A stretch of 64,000 bases of DNA, from the NCBI GenBank assembly GCA_025358205.1, contig JANYKG010000042.1, forward strand, positions 1 through 64,000, given 5' to 3'. The position numbers and the translations under genes were made by a program. Of the stretch, positions 48,229 to 57,669 are shown in pieces (the stretch's first letter is position 1; the number at the start of each line of letters is the position of its first letter). This DNA is from Armatimonadota bacterium. GTDB taxonomy: Bacteria > Armatimonadota > UBA5829 > DTJY01. A model generated the notes under the pieces. It searched no databases. It had not been told where the DNA came from and worked only from the letters and a program-made list of their open reading frames with translations.

Positions 48229-49365
48229 ATGCGTAGACTGATACTAAGTTCTCTGATCTGCATATTCATCGCTGGTGCCGCCCAGGCCCGCGAGTTCCGC
48301 ACGCTGCCCGCGAGCGTCTATATCGATAAGATGAAGGGCGGATGGGCCGGACAGATGATCGGCGTCTCGTACGGCGCACCAACCGAGTTCAAGGCGTGCG
48401 GCAAGACCTACGACGCCCCGATCCCCTGGACTAAGGACATCGTCGCCAACTCCCTGCATCAGGACGATGTCTACGTGGAGATGAGCTTCCTCGAAGCGAT
48501 TGAGAAGTACGGCCTCGATATCACATACCCGCAGGCCGGCAAGGCGTTCGGCGAGACCAAGTTCCGCCTCTGGCACGCGAACAAAGAGGGCCGCGAGAAC
48601 GTCCGCAAGGGCATCATGCCGCCGGACTCGGGCAGCCCGAAGTACAATTCGCACTACAATGACATTGACCTCCAGATCGAGGCGGACATGTTCGGCCTAA
48701 TCAACCCCGGCATGACCCGCTCGGGCATCAACATCTGCGACAGATTTGGCCGCATCATGAACTCCGGCGACGGGCTGTACGGCGGGCTGTTCATGACCGC
48801 GATGTACACCGAGGCGTTTTTCGAGAAAGCCCCGCGCAAGCTGGTGGAGTTCGGCCTGAAGAATATCCCTGCCCGAAGCGTCTATGCGAAGACCGTGAGC
48901 GATGTGATCCGCTGGCACGATGAGAACCCTGGTGACTGGCGCGCAACCTGGCAGAAGCTCCAGGACAAGTGGGCGTCCAACCCGAGCGGGCGGTGCTCCA
49001 CGGACCCGAAGGGCTTCAACATAGACGCGAGTCTGAACGGGGCGTACATCGTCGTCGGCCTCCTCTACGGCAACGGCGATGTCATGAAGACTATGGAGAT
49101 CACCTGCAGATGCGGGCAGGATTCCGACTGCAATCCGTCGAGCGCGGCGGGGATACTCTGCACGGCGCTCGGGTACAGCGGAATCCCGGAGGAGCTTAAG
49201 CAGGGCATCCCGGCGATCGCGAACGAGAAGTTCGAGAACGTCGGCTATACGTTCAACAGCATCCAACCGGTCTGCGTGAAGTCCGCGGAAGAGGAAATCA
49301 CCCGCGCAGGCGGCAGCATCAAGACCGTGGACGGCAAGAAGGTTTTTGTTATTCCGGTACAGTAG
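48229..49365 (+). CDS. ADP-ribosylglycohydrolase family protein (secreted)
   Basis: Signal peptide MRRLILSSLICIFIAGAAQA; DKMKGGWAGQMIGVSYGAPTEF; HQDDVYVEMSFLEAIEKYG; CGQDSDCNPSSAAGIL. Confidence 0.88.
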   Translation: MRRLILSSLICIFIAGAAQAREFRTLPASVYIDKMKGGWAGQMIGVSYGAPTEFKACGKTYDAPIPWTKDIVANSLHQDDVYVEMSFLEAIEKYGLDITYPQAGKAFGETKFRLWHANKEGRENVRKGIMPPDSGSPKYNSHYNDIDLQIEADMFGLINPGMTRSGINICDRFGRIMNSGDGLYGGLFMTAMYTEAFFEKAPRKLVEFGLKNIPARSVYAKTVSDVIRWHDENPGDWRATWQKLQDKWASNPSGRCSTDPKGFNIDASLNGAYIVVGLLYGNGDVMKTMEITCRCGQDSDCNPSSAAGILCTALGYSGIPEELKQGIPAIANEKFENVGYTFNSIQPVCVKSAEEEITRAGGSIKTVDGKKVFVIPVQ

Positions 49366-49415
49366 AATCAGGAGACCGACAGTCACTACTGCCAGATGGT
49401 TATACTGATAAGTAT

Positions 49416-50408
49416 ATGAGATTAGAAGATTGCATCACGGATATAGCGGCATTGGGTGTCCCGCCACTGGAGAAGTCTATGCCAGAGGATTGCTGGATAG
49501 AGGCTCGCGATTCCGGGGCGATACCATCGCCCGTCTATGACCTCTATGTCAAAGCGAACTACCTCTCTCTAGATGCCTCGCCAACCTTCTTGGCAGATTC
49601 CGATAGGGTGTTATTCACTTATTTCAGAATGTTGTTATCAAGCCTTCGTAGTGCCATGATTGAGTCCGCTGATGAACTCGCGGAGTTCCTTACCGCTGAC
49701 GCTAGCAAGTGGAGTGGGGGGACATGGGACCTGAAGGCTGAAGAGAAGGCGCGACGTCATTTCAAGCATTGCCTTGTAGCTTTGCAGGCGTCATTGGACA
49801 TTCTTGCTGACCTCATAGCACTGTTCTTCCCCGGCCGAGTCAAGAACCTACGCGTAGGACGAGCTCAATTCTCATACATTGAGACATGGCTGGAATCTGC
49901 GACCCTGCGCAACAATGGGATCGTGACTCCGCATGAGCACTTTCTCCAGCAACTACATGATGTGCTGAAACCTATCGTCCTGCCTGACTCAGCAGAGCGG
50001 GAGTGGATACGGTTGATGCGCCTGTTCCGCAACAAGGCCGCTCATCTGGGAACAGGAATGTTTCGCTATGTTCTGCTCCGCCAGAGGGGAGGCCCGCTCT
50101 ATACTTTCCTTCCACGACAGTGGCCGTACATATGGGAGAGACATATCGTCTCTGTCGGACGAGATGCGACACCGCGGGCAGAGCCTTTCCAAGAAATCCT
50201 AGTCCATCAGGATGTTCAGTCTTTCATGGAGGGGCTGAGGGCGAAGGTCAATGATGTGATAGCTAGTGGTACTGCGGTGCTGATCACAGCCTATGACCAA
50301 CTCAAGGATTGCCCTGTAGACACCAAGGCGCTGAGTGAACTAGAGAGCAGTACGGAGAAATGCGGTTTTGAGCACTTCACAAATGCGGTATTGTTTGAAT
50401 CGCAGTAA
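49416..50408 (+). CDS. Uncharacterised protein with HEPN-like motif (Cthe_2314-type suspected)
   Basis: RLMRLFRNKAAHLGTG gives the R-x4-H HEPN signature; otherwise unknown. Confidence 0.6.
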   Translation: MRLEDCITDIAALGVPPLEKSMPEDCWIEARDSGAIPSPVYDLYVKANYLSLDASPTFLADSDRVLFTYFRMLLSSLRSAMIESADELAEFLTADASKWSGGTWDLKAEEKARRHFKHCLVALQASLDILADLIALFFPGRVKNLRVGRAQFSYIETWLESATLRNNGIVTPHEHFLQQLHDVLKPIVLPDSAEREWIRLMRLFRNKAAHLGTGMFRYVLLRQRGGPLYTFLPRQWPYIWERHIVSVGRDATPRAEPFQEILVHQDVQSFMEGLRAKVNDVIASGTAVLITAYDQLKDCPVDTKALSELESSTEKCGFEHFTNAVLFESQ

Positions 50409-50601
50409 TGGAAGAAATGGGACCGCGGCATCATAGATTTCTATCTGATCTTCCAGGTAGCTTCTACCAAATACCAGATTATATTCGGGTTGCACACGAT
50501 TGGAGAGCGACATTCCGCGTTGTTTGCGGCTTATCATCATCGGAGGATGATGTTCCCGTGGCAACGAACCTTACACCATAGCACGCACAAGGAGTATTCA
50601 G

Positions 50602-51960
50602 ATGTTTGAGATCACATCCCCCAGGCCGTATCAGGTCTTTCAAAGAAACGATGATTATGTAGGCGATATCCAAGTCACGGGAACAGCGGAGGGCGCGAAG
50701 AAAGTCGAGTTCCGTCTGACCGACGGCACGTGGCAGACGGCTGACGTGGTGGACGGGCGCTTTTCCGCAACGATAGCGGATGTGCCGGTGGGTGGGCCAT
50801 ACGCGGTCGAGGTGCGCGAGAAGGGCGCGAAGACCGTCCTGAAAGTGGACAACATCCTCGTCGGCGACTTGTGGATTCTCGCCGGTCAGTCGAATATGGA
50901 CGGCTGCGGGAAGCTCATCAACCTTGAGCCGCCGCACCGCATGGTTCACGCATTCTACTACAACGAAACCTGGGGCACGGCCAAGGACCCGCTTTGCCGA
51001 GTGATGGATTCCATTGACCCGGTTCACTGGGGCGGAGTTGAAGACCTGGCCGAGATCGAAAAGGCCAGGCAGTGGGATCACAACTTCCGCGAGATCGGCG
51101 CGAGTCTGGGTGTGCGCTTCGGCAAAGACCTCCACAAGGCAACCGGCGTCCCCGTCGGCCTGCTGGTCTGCCCGCACGGCGGAACGTCTCTGGAGCAGTG
51201 GAGTCCCAAACACAAGAAACTCGGCGGCAAGTCGCTCTACGGCTCGATGCTTCGGCGCATCAACGAGTGCGGCGGCAAAGTCGCGGGATGTCTCTGGTAC
51301 CAGGGCGAATCGGACGCGGTCGGCCCAACCCAGGGCAAGCAGTATAGGAAAGATTTTCGCTTCCTGATCGAGAGCATGCGCGCAGACCTCGGCAACCCGG
51401 ACATACCGTTCATCTACGTGCAGCTCGGCCCGTTCTTCAGCGACGATACGCTCTATAGGGACGGGTGGAACCGCGTGCAGAACACCCAGCTTGAATTCGA
51501 GAAGGAGATGCCGAACCTGGCGATGGTCCCGGCCATTGATTCCACCATTTCGGACATCATCCACGCGGACGCAGTTTCGCTCAGGCGCATCGGCGCGCGC
51601 ATGGCACTCATGGCACGCAAACTGCGGTTCGGCGAGGACATACCGTTCGGCCCGCGCCCTGTGGAGTTCACTTTCACCGAAAAGACTCGAACGACAATCA
51701 AGGTGAAGTACGCCGAGGTACACGGCAAACTGACATCGGTGTCAGGCGTGCGCGGATTCCTGGTCGAGAAGGACGGAGCGCCCCAGGTTATCAAGCAGTG
51801 CGTAGTTGACCCGAAGGACGGCTGCAGCGTGCTGATCACGATGGCCGAACCCGTGTCCAAAGGTTCGAGCCTCTGGTACGGCAGGGGACTCAACCCAATC
51901 GTCAGCCTGAAGGACGCGGCGGGGTTCCCAGCCCCGGTCTTCGGGCCGGTGAAACTATAA
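50602..51960 (+). CDS. Sialate O-acetylesterase-like SGNH esterase
   Basis: VGDLWILAGQSNMDGCGKL; CPHGGTSLEQWSP; GCLWYQGESDAV; DIIHADAVSLRRIGARMA. Confidence 0.9.
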   Translation: MFEITSPRPYQVFQRNDDYVGDIQVTGTAEGAKKVEFRLTDGTWQTADVVDGRFSATIADVPVGGPYAVEVREKGAKTVLKVDNILVGDLWILAGQSNMDGCGKLINLEPPHRMVHAFYYNETWGTAKDPLCRVMDSIDPVHWGGVEDLAEIEKARQWDHNFREIGASLGVRFGKDLHKATGVPVGLLVCPHGGTSLEQWSPKHKKLGGKSLYGSMLRRINECGGKVAGCLWYQGESDAVGPTQGKQYRKDFRFLIESMRADLGNPDIPFIYVQLGPFFSDDTLYRDGWNRVQNTQLEFEKEMPNLAMVPAIDSTISDIIHADAVSLRRIGARMALMARKLRFGEDIPFGPRPVEFTFTEKTRTTIKVKYAEVHGKLTSVSGVRGFLVEKDGAPQVIKQCVVDPKDGCSVLITMAEPVSKGSSLWYGRGLNPIVSLKDAAGFPAPVFGPVKL

Positions 51961-51963
51961 CAG

Positions 51964-53286
51964 ATGTCTGACACATGCACAACAAGCGGATCGGCGAAGG
52001 CGCATGAACCCGTAAGCGTCTTCTACATCGTCGCGTTGTGTATGTTCACCATCGGCACGTCCAGCGTATCGTTCTGCTCGAACCAGGTGCTGCCGCTGAC
52101 CATGAAGAGGTTCACGGACAGCACCATGCTGATCGGGTTTGTGGTCGCGCTTCAGGCGCTCAACCAGCTTTGGGTGACGCCTTACGCCGCATGGAAGTCC
52201 GACCGAATCTGGACGCGAATCGGACGTCGCAAGCCGCTTGTACTTATCATCACCCCGCTCCTCGCTGTGACCATATTCATGGTACCGCACATGCCTGCTC
52301 TGTGGATGATCATCCCCTGGGTGTTCATCCTGCAGATGGCCGAGGATGCCGACCAAGCGGTGCTGATGCCTGCGATATGCGATTCCGTGCCGGACAAGCA
52401 AAGACCGATGGCGACGGCGATGTGGCAGGTGGCGGTGGGCGTTTCGGCGTTCGTGATGGGCCGCTATGTTATGAAGTTGATGGACCCAGGGGTGCATGAA
52501 CTCATCCTTCGCAAGCTCGGCATCAACCTTCACCTCGCCAGCCTGCAGGGCGCCGAACACTGGCCTTACACGGTTTCGGCGGTCACCGTTGTGATCACGG
52601 GAATCATCTTCCTGTTCGTCATGAGAGAGCGCTACGTCGAGCCGAGACCGCTGGACAAGTTCCGGCTCTTCTCCTACGGCAAAGAGGTATTTCAGATCAG
52701 GGAGCACAAGCTGATCTACATCATATTCCTCTTTCAACCGCTGTTCTACCTTGTGGCTATCGCCTTCTTTCCGCTGCTGGCCAAAGAGCAGTTGCACATG
52801 AAGCCTTCCCAGTACGGGACCGCGTTCGCCTGGAGTTCGGTCGTTACACTCACGACGGCGATCCCCATGGGCTGGCTGTTCAACCGGTTCAAGCACCGCA
52901 GGGCGTTCTGCATCGGCGCGTGCGCATACGCCGTCCTGCCGCTCACCTACGGGCTGTTCTTCATGCACACCGCGCGCGACATGGCGATCTTCTTCGCCGC
53001 CCAGATCGTGGCGTTCAACGTCTTCCGCTTCAACTTCATGCCATACGTGATGGAGTACACCACGCACAAGAACGTCGGGACCATCCTCGGCTTCACGACA
53101 GCCGTGAACGGTCTGGTTCGCTTCACCATGCTGCCGTTGTTCGGGCTTCTGGTGGACCTATCCGGCAAGAACTACAAACTGCCGCTGTATGGAGGCTATG
53201 TCGGGGCGGTGGTGTGCATCATCGCGCTGCTCATGATGCGCCCGCCGGAGAAAGCGATGGCGGGAGAGGGAATGGCTGATGGTTAA
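51964..53286 (+). CDS. MFS transporter (paralogue 1)
   Basis: 12-TM pattern; TPYAAWKSDRIWTRIGRRKPLVLIITPLLAVTIFMVP. Confidence 0.88.
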   Translation: MSDTCTTSGSAKAHEPVSVFYIVALCMFTIGTSSVSFCSNQVLPLTMKRFTDSTMLIGFVVALQALNQLWVTPYAAWKSDRIWTRIGRRKPLVLIITPLLAVTIFMVPHMPALWMIIPWVFILQMAEDADQAVLMPAICDSVPDKQRPMATAMWQVAVGVSAFVMGRYVMKLMDPGVHELILRKLGINLHLASLQGAEHWPYTVSAVTVVITGIIFLFVMRERYVEPRPLDKFRLFSYGKEVFQIREHKLIYIIFLFQPLFYLVAIAFFPLLAKEQLHMKPSQYGTAFAWSSVVTLTTAIPMGWLFNRFKHRRAFCIGACAYAVLPLTYGLFFMHTARDMAIFFAAQIVAFNVFRFNFMPYVMEYTTHKNVGTILGFTTAVNGLVRFTMLPLFGLLVDLSGKNYKLPLYGGYVGAVVCIIALLMMRPPEKAMAGEGMADG

Positions 53287-53309
53287 TGGAAAATGGTTGA
53301 TGGTAAATG
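53268..53309. repeat. ATG-ladder heptamer array spanning an MFS stop and a GH2 start
   Basis: Six ATGs at 53272, 53279, 53286, 53293, 53300, 53307, exactly 7 nt apart; MFS stop TAA at 53284-53286, GH2 ORF start 53279. Confidence 0.93.
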
Positions 53310-55984
53310 CCATAGCGGCCTTGATGGCGCTGGGTGTTGCCGCTGCTGTCTGTGCCGCCCCGCCGTTTATCGTGCTGCCCACGATGAACAGCGTGCAAGT
53401 GAGGTTTCTAGCCCCGCCTACATCCGACATATGGTACGAAATCCGCCACTGGCCGGACGGAACGGTGCTTGGACGAGGTCGGGCTATACCCGACACCACT
53501 GCAACGCCGACCTTCAAGGTCCCCGGCCTAAGCCCCAAGCTCTGGTCGCCGAACGACCCGCAGCTCTACGAGATAGAAATCAAGGACGTCGGCAAGGTAA
53601 GGTTCGGTTTCCGCTCGTTCGAGATCAAGGACCAGAAGTTCTACCTCAACGGACAGGCGCAGTTCCTCCGCGCTGTACCCATCAACCCGCCCGGGCGAGA
53701 ACTTCCCGAGGCTACCGGCAAGGATCCTGAGTTCATCCGAGGGTATCTGCAACTCCTCAAGGATGCTCACGTGAACCTGATTCGCACTGACACCCAGCAG
53801 TGGCTGGACGCCTGCGACGAGATCGGAATGATGGCGTTCCAGGGGCGCTACGGACCGATCCCCGGCACAACGCCTGAGGGGGCGCTCCCGCCTTATGACC
53901 AAGCTCTCGGCGCTTACCGAGACATGTTCCTCGACCTTGCCAACCATCCCAGCGTCGTCATCTACGTGCTCTCCAACGAAATCCCGTACGCAAAGTCGCC
54001 GGGTACGCTTGAAATGCTTACGCAGATTCGCGAGGATGTTCGGAAGCTCGATCCCACTCGTCCGGTCATCGGCAACGCGGGATTCGGGCGCGGAAAACCG
54101 GGTGAGATATTCGACCTTCATCCCTACTACGGCTACTACGGCGGAAACATGTACGACTGGTACAACCTGGCGAAATACCAGGTGATGGCAGATGAGGCCA
54201 AGCAGCCGTTCACGCTCTCCGAATGCGTGGGCGCGTATACGTCGGACGCTGGCGTCTTTCTCACCATGTCCAAGCAGTTGGCGACGATGCTGAGGTGGGT
54301 CGGGCCAGAGGCGGATCAGCGAACAGCGGCACTGGAATACCAGGCGGAGCTTGTGCGGCAGGTGGTTGAAATACCCCGTCGTATGCGCACGGAGAAGTCC
54401 GGCATCGCAAGCGTCATGCCGTTCACCTACTTCTTCGGCTGGTCGAGCGCCAAGAAGGTGGACGATCTCATCATCAAGCCCGCTTTCGCCGCGCTCCGAA
54501 CGGTCTTTCAGCCGGTTCTGATCAGCGCGGAATGCTGGAAACGCAACCTCTACGCGGGCGATTCTCTGAAGCTGCGGCTGTGCGTGTCCAATGACTCGGA
54601 GGAGGGGCGTGCGCTTCAACCGTCCACAGCCGAGGTGCGGATCGTCTCGACGGAAGGCAAACTGATCGCATCGGGCAAGGCATCGTTCGCGGCTGTCCCA
54701 TATTACGCAAATGCCTGGTCCGAGCTGAGCGTTACCGTCCCCAAGAACACCCCGCGAGGTGACTACTACGTGAGGCTCTCTCTACTGGAAAACGGCAAGC
54801 AGGTTTCTCAGAACGGATTCAACGTATTCATCGCGTCGAGGGATTGGCCCAAGGTCACGATCAAGCAAGTGCAGGTGTTCGATCAGTCCGGCAAGACCAT
54901 CAGCGCCCTTCGCAAGCTCGGAGCGAACGTGCAGAGCGTGCAGAATCTGAAGACCCTGCCACATATCGGCGTGCTCATCATCGGCGAGGAGGCACTGAGC
55001 GCCGCCAATCCGCCCGGCAGAAAGGCTGTCGAGGCGTTCCTGGACAGAGGCGGCCGCATACTCTGCCTGCGACAAGACATGGCCAAATGGAAAAGCGACT
55101 GGCTGCCTGCGAAACTCGTGTCCGAGCAAGAGTCACCATTCAGGCCAATGACCTATGCCCACCCGATGGGCAATAACGCGGTTATCTTCGACGGCCTGCG
55201 CGAGCGTGACCTGCACGTCTGGAATGAGACAGACCGCACTGCAGAGGGCGTACCGAACATCGGGTCGGTGGTCGGGCCGCTTATGCCGGTCTCCGCTGCC
55301 GACCTGAAGAACACCCGAATCTGGGCTGTATGCGATCAGATCATGCGCGGTGCGGCCATCGCTGAGGTGTTCCACGGAAAGGGGAGCATCATCCTCAGCC
55401 AGTTTGCCTGCGTTGACCGCGTGGATCACGATCCTATCGCGGCAAAGCTCCTGGCAAACCTGGTACACTATGCAACTTTCCTCCACCATCCCGAGTCATT
55501 AGATCTGTCCAGGCGAATACGAATGGATTTGGAAGCATACCGCATGGGGCTAATCTCGTCCACAGTGCAGGGTTTCCTGCCTCATTCACCGGTCTATCAG
55601 CACGAAGGATCGAGCAAAGGCCTGCAAGGAGCCGATCACCGAATTGACGGCGTCACGCTTGTGGGTAAGTACAGCCACAGAGCAGGCACCGGCTGGATTG
55701 ATCCTGTCCCAGACCCGAAGGCCGAAGGGTGGGGCATAGCATACGGCACACTCACACAACCTGCCACCCAGATGAAAGTGGAGGTGCATAATCCTTCCGA
55801 AAGCCCCTCGACCATTCGGATAAGGCTGGACGACAAAGAGATTGGAGCGCCAAAAGTCGTTCCGCCAGGTAGCAAAACAACCTTGGAGTGGGCTATTCAG
55901 CGGAAGGCCGGGCCGGTGAAGATCGAGATGCGCGGTAGCCAAAACCTGGTGATCTCTGCCATGCTGTTCGAACCGGCACACTGA
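53279..55984 (+). CDS. GH2-like glycoside hydrolase (TIM-barrel core, N-terminally shortened), secreted
   Basis: VRFGFRSFEIKDQKFYLNGQAQFLRAVPINPPG; FIRGYLQLLKDAHVNLIRTDTQQWLDACDEIGMM; NHPSVVIYVLSNEIPYA. Confidence 0.82.
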   Translation: MVNGKWLMVNAIAALMALGVAAAVCAAPPFIVLPTMNSVQVRFLAPPTSDIWYEIRHWPDGTVLGRGRAIPDTTATPTFKVPGLSPKLWSPNDPQLYEIEIKDVGKVRFGFRSFEIKDQKFYLNGQAQFLRAVPINPPGRELPEATGKDPEFIRGYLQLLKDAHVNLIRTDTQQWLDACDEIGMMAFQGRYGPIPGTTPEGALPPYDQALGAYRDMFLDLANHPSVVIYVLSNEIPYAKSPGTLEMLTQIREDVRKLDPTRPVIGNAGFGRGKPGEIFDLHPYYGYYGGNMYDWYNLAKYQVMADEAKQPFTLSECVGAYTSDAGVFLTMSKQLATMLRWVGPEADQRTAALEYQAELVRQVVEIPRRMRTEKSGIASVMPFTYFFGWSSAKKVDDLIIKPAFAALRTVFQPVLISAECWKRNLYAGDSLKLRLCVSNDSEEGRALQPSTAEVRIVSTEGKLIASGKASFAAVPYYANAWSELSVTVPKNTPRGDYYVRLSLLENGKQVSQNGFNVFIASRDWPKVTIKQVQVFDQSGKTISALRKLGANVQSVQNLKTLPHIGVLIIGEEALSAANPPGRKAVEAFLDRGGRILCLRQDMAKWKSDWLPAKLVSEQESPFRPMTYAHPMGNNAVIFDGLRERDLHVWNETDRTAEGVPNIGSVVGPLMPVSAADLKNTRIWAVCDQIMRGAAIAEVFHGKGSIILSQFACVDRVDHDPIAAKLLANLVHYATFLHHPESLDLSRRIRMDLEAYRMGLISSTVQGFLPHSPVYQHEGSSKGLQGADHRIDGVTLVGKYSHRAGTGWIDPVPDPKAEGWGIAYGTLTQPATQMKVEVHNPSESPSTIRIRLDDKEIGAPKVVPPGSKTTLEWAIQRKAGPVKIEMRGSQNLVISAMLFEPAH

Positions 55985-56172
55985 GTTGTGAACAAACCAG
56001 ACGCTCGCGTCGTCAAAGATAAAGGAAATGATATTTCCCAAGGTTTGTTCACGCCAAGAAGGTTAATAGGCGAACTTTGGGTAACAGCATATGTTAGAAT
56101 GTTCGCGTCGCTTGGCAATAGAGGCATAATGCCTTGGCGACCAGCAATCATGATTAGCGCAAGGAAGGCTCA

Positions 56173-57546
56173 GTGACCAAAGACCAGGTCGAACCAACGA
56201 CCGCAGAATCCGTGAATACGTGTACTTCGGAAAAGCAGACCGCACCGGTTAGCTTCTGGTACATGCTACTGCTGACATCGTTTACTCTGGGCACGGCAAG
56301 TGTCTACGGCTGCAATCAGCAGGTCCTTCAGATCACAGCGCGCCGATTCTTTGACATCCTGCCGGGCTGGCTTCCACCGCTTCTGTTCATTGGACTCGTC
56401 AATTCCGTTCAGGAACTAGGCCAGATCATCGCTACCCCCTATGCCGCCTGGAAGTCCGATCGGATATGGACACGCATAGGCCGACGACGACCGCTGGTGA
56501 TGCTCGTTGCGCCGATTCTCGCCGTTGCCATCTTCCTGGTGCCCAGGTGCCCGACACTGGGCATGTTCCTCATCGTTGTGATGGTCCTGCAGCTTGCAGA
56601 AGGCGCAGAACTCGCGGTCTTGATGCCGTCTATACACGACTCCGTGCCTGACAAGCAGCGGTCGCTCGCCATAGGAATGAGCCAGATGATAGGAGCGATT
56701 CCCGCGATCATTCTGGGACGATACGTGATGGGGCTGATGGACCCCGGACTTCACAGGGTTGCCATCCCGTTCATTGAGAGACTGGGGATTCACTCACCCT
56801 CTATCATGGTCAACGGCGCGCATCACTGGCCTTACACTGTAGCGGCCGTAATGGTGGCCGTCACTTCCATCATCTATCTCCTAGTTATGAGAGAAAGATA
56901 CGTCCCACCACGAACAACCGAGAGATTCAGGCTGATCAAGTACAGCAAGGACCTTTTCAAACTCAGAGAGCATAGGCTGATCTGGATGATCTTCATGTTT
57001 CAGTCGCTCTTCATGGCTACTGCCTCAGAGTACCTGCCCACTCTAGGCAAATTAGGAATGAGGCTGACCCAGCGCGAATACGGATGGGCGTATTCATGGC
57101 GAGGGGTAACTCAGTTGTTGTTGGCCGTTCTGCTTGGTTATGTGTTCAGCAAGCTGAATAAGCGCAAGGCAGTCTGTATAGGAGTGTGCATATACTCCAT
57201 GCTGCCAGCCACTTTCGCGCTGTTCTTCATGAAGACAAAGCTGGACCTGGCCATATTCTTCGCAAGCCACGTGCTCGGATTCTTGGTACTCCGCCTGAAC
57301 TTCGTGCCTCTTGTTATGGAATATACTTCTCCCAAAAACGTTGGCACTATCATGGGCTTCTCAAGCGCGGTTAGCGGGATTTCGCGAATGATCGTCATCC
57401 CGCTCTTCTGGTTTCTGATCGGGGTGTTTCATAACAACTACCGATTGCCGTTTTATGCCACGTACGTCGGCGCGATCGCCTGCATTATCGCGCTCTTGAT
57501 GATGCGCCCGGCTGAACAGGTGCCGGAACTAGCTGATAGCTGCTGA
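56173..57546 (+). CDS. MFS transporter (paralogue 2)
   Basis: TPYAAWKSDRIWTRIGRRRPLVMLVAPILAVAIFLVP, aligned along its length with 51964-53286. Confidence 0.88.
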   Translation: MTKDQVEPTTAESVNTCTSEKQTAPVSFWYMLLLTSFTLGTASVYGCNQQVLQITARRFFDILPGWLPPLLFIGLVNSVQELGQIIATPYAAWKSDRIWTRIGRRRPLVMLVAPILAVAIFLVPRCPTLGMFLIVVMVLQLAEGAELAVLMPSIHDSVPDKQRSLAIGMSQMIGAIPAIILGRYVMGLMDPGLHRVAIPFIERLGIHSPSIMVNGAHHWPYTVAAVMVAVTSIIYLLVMRERYVPPRTTERFRLIKYSKDLFKLREHRLIWMIFMFQSLFMATASEYLPTLGKLGMRLTQREYGWAYSWRGVTQLLLAVLLGYVFSKLNKRKAVCIGVCIYSMLPATFALFFMKTKLDLAIFFASHVLGFLVLRLNFVPLVMEYTSPKNVGTIMGFSSAVSGISRMIVIPLFWFLIGVFHNNYRLPFYATYVGAIACIIALLMMRPAEQVPELADSC

Positions 57547-57571
57547 CCCAAAGTCAGGTGTTAGGCCACTC

Positions 57572-57595
57572 TTACTCTTACTTGTACTCGTACTC
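57572..57595. repeat. Hexamer array between convergent genes
   Basis: TTACTC TTACTT GTACTC GTACTC, preceded by CAGGTGTTAGG as at 29201. Confidence 0.82.
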
Positions 57596-57669
57596 GGCAT
57601 CTATTCTCGCTCGAAAACGCAGCAGCTCGGAGCGCAGTCTGAAGACCAACGGCTGCCCGGCCATAAAGC

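Noticed and set aside
50479-51723. Minus-strand 414-aa ORF
   Set aside because: Antisense to the SGNH esterase with clear catalytic motifs.
51955-53067. Minus-strand 370-aa His/Arg-rich ORF
   Set aside because: Antisense to an MFS transporter; composition artefact.
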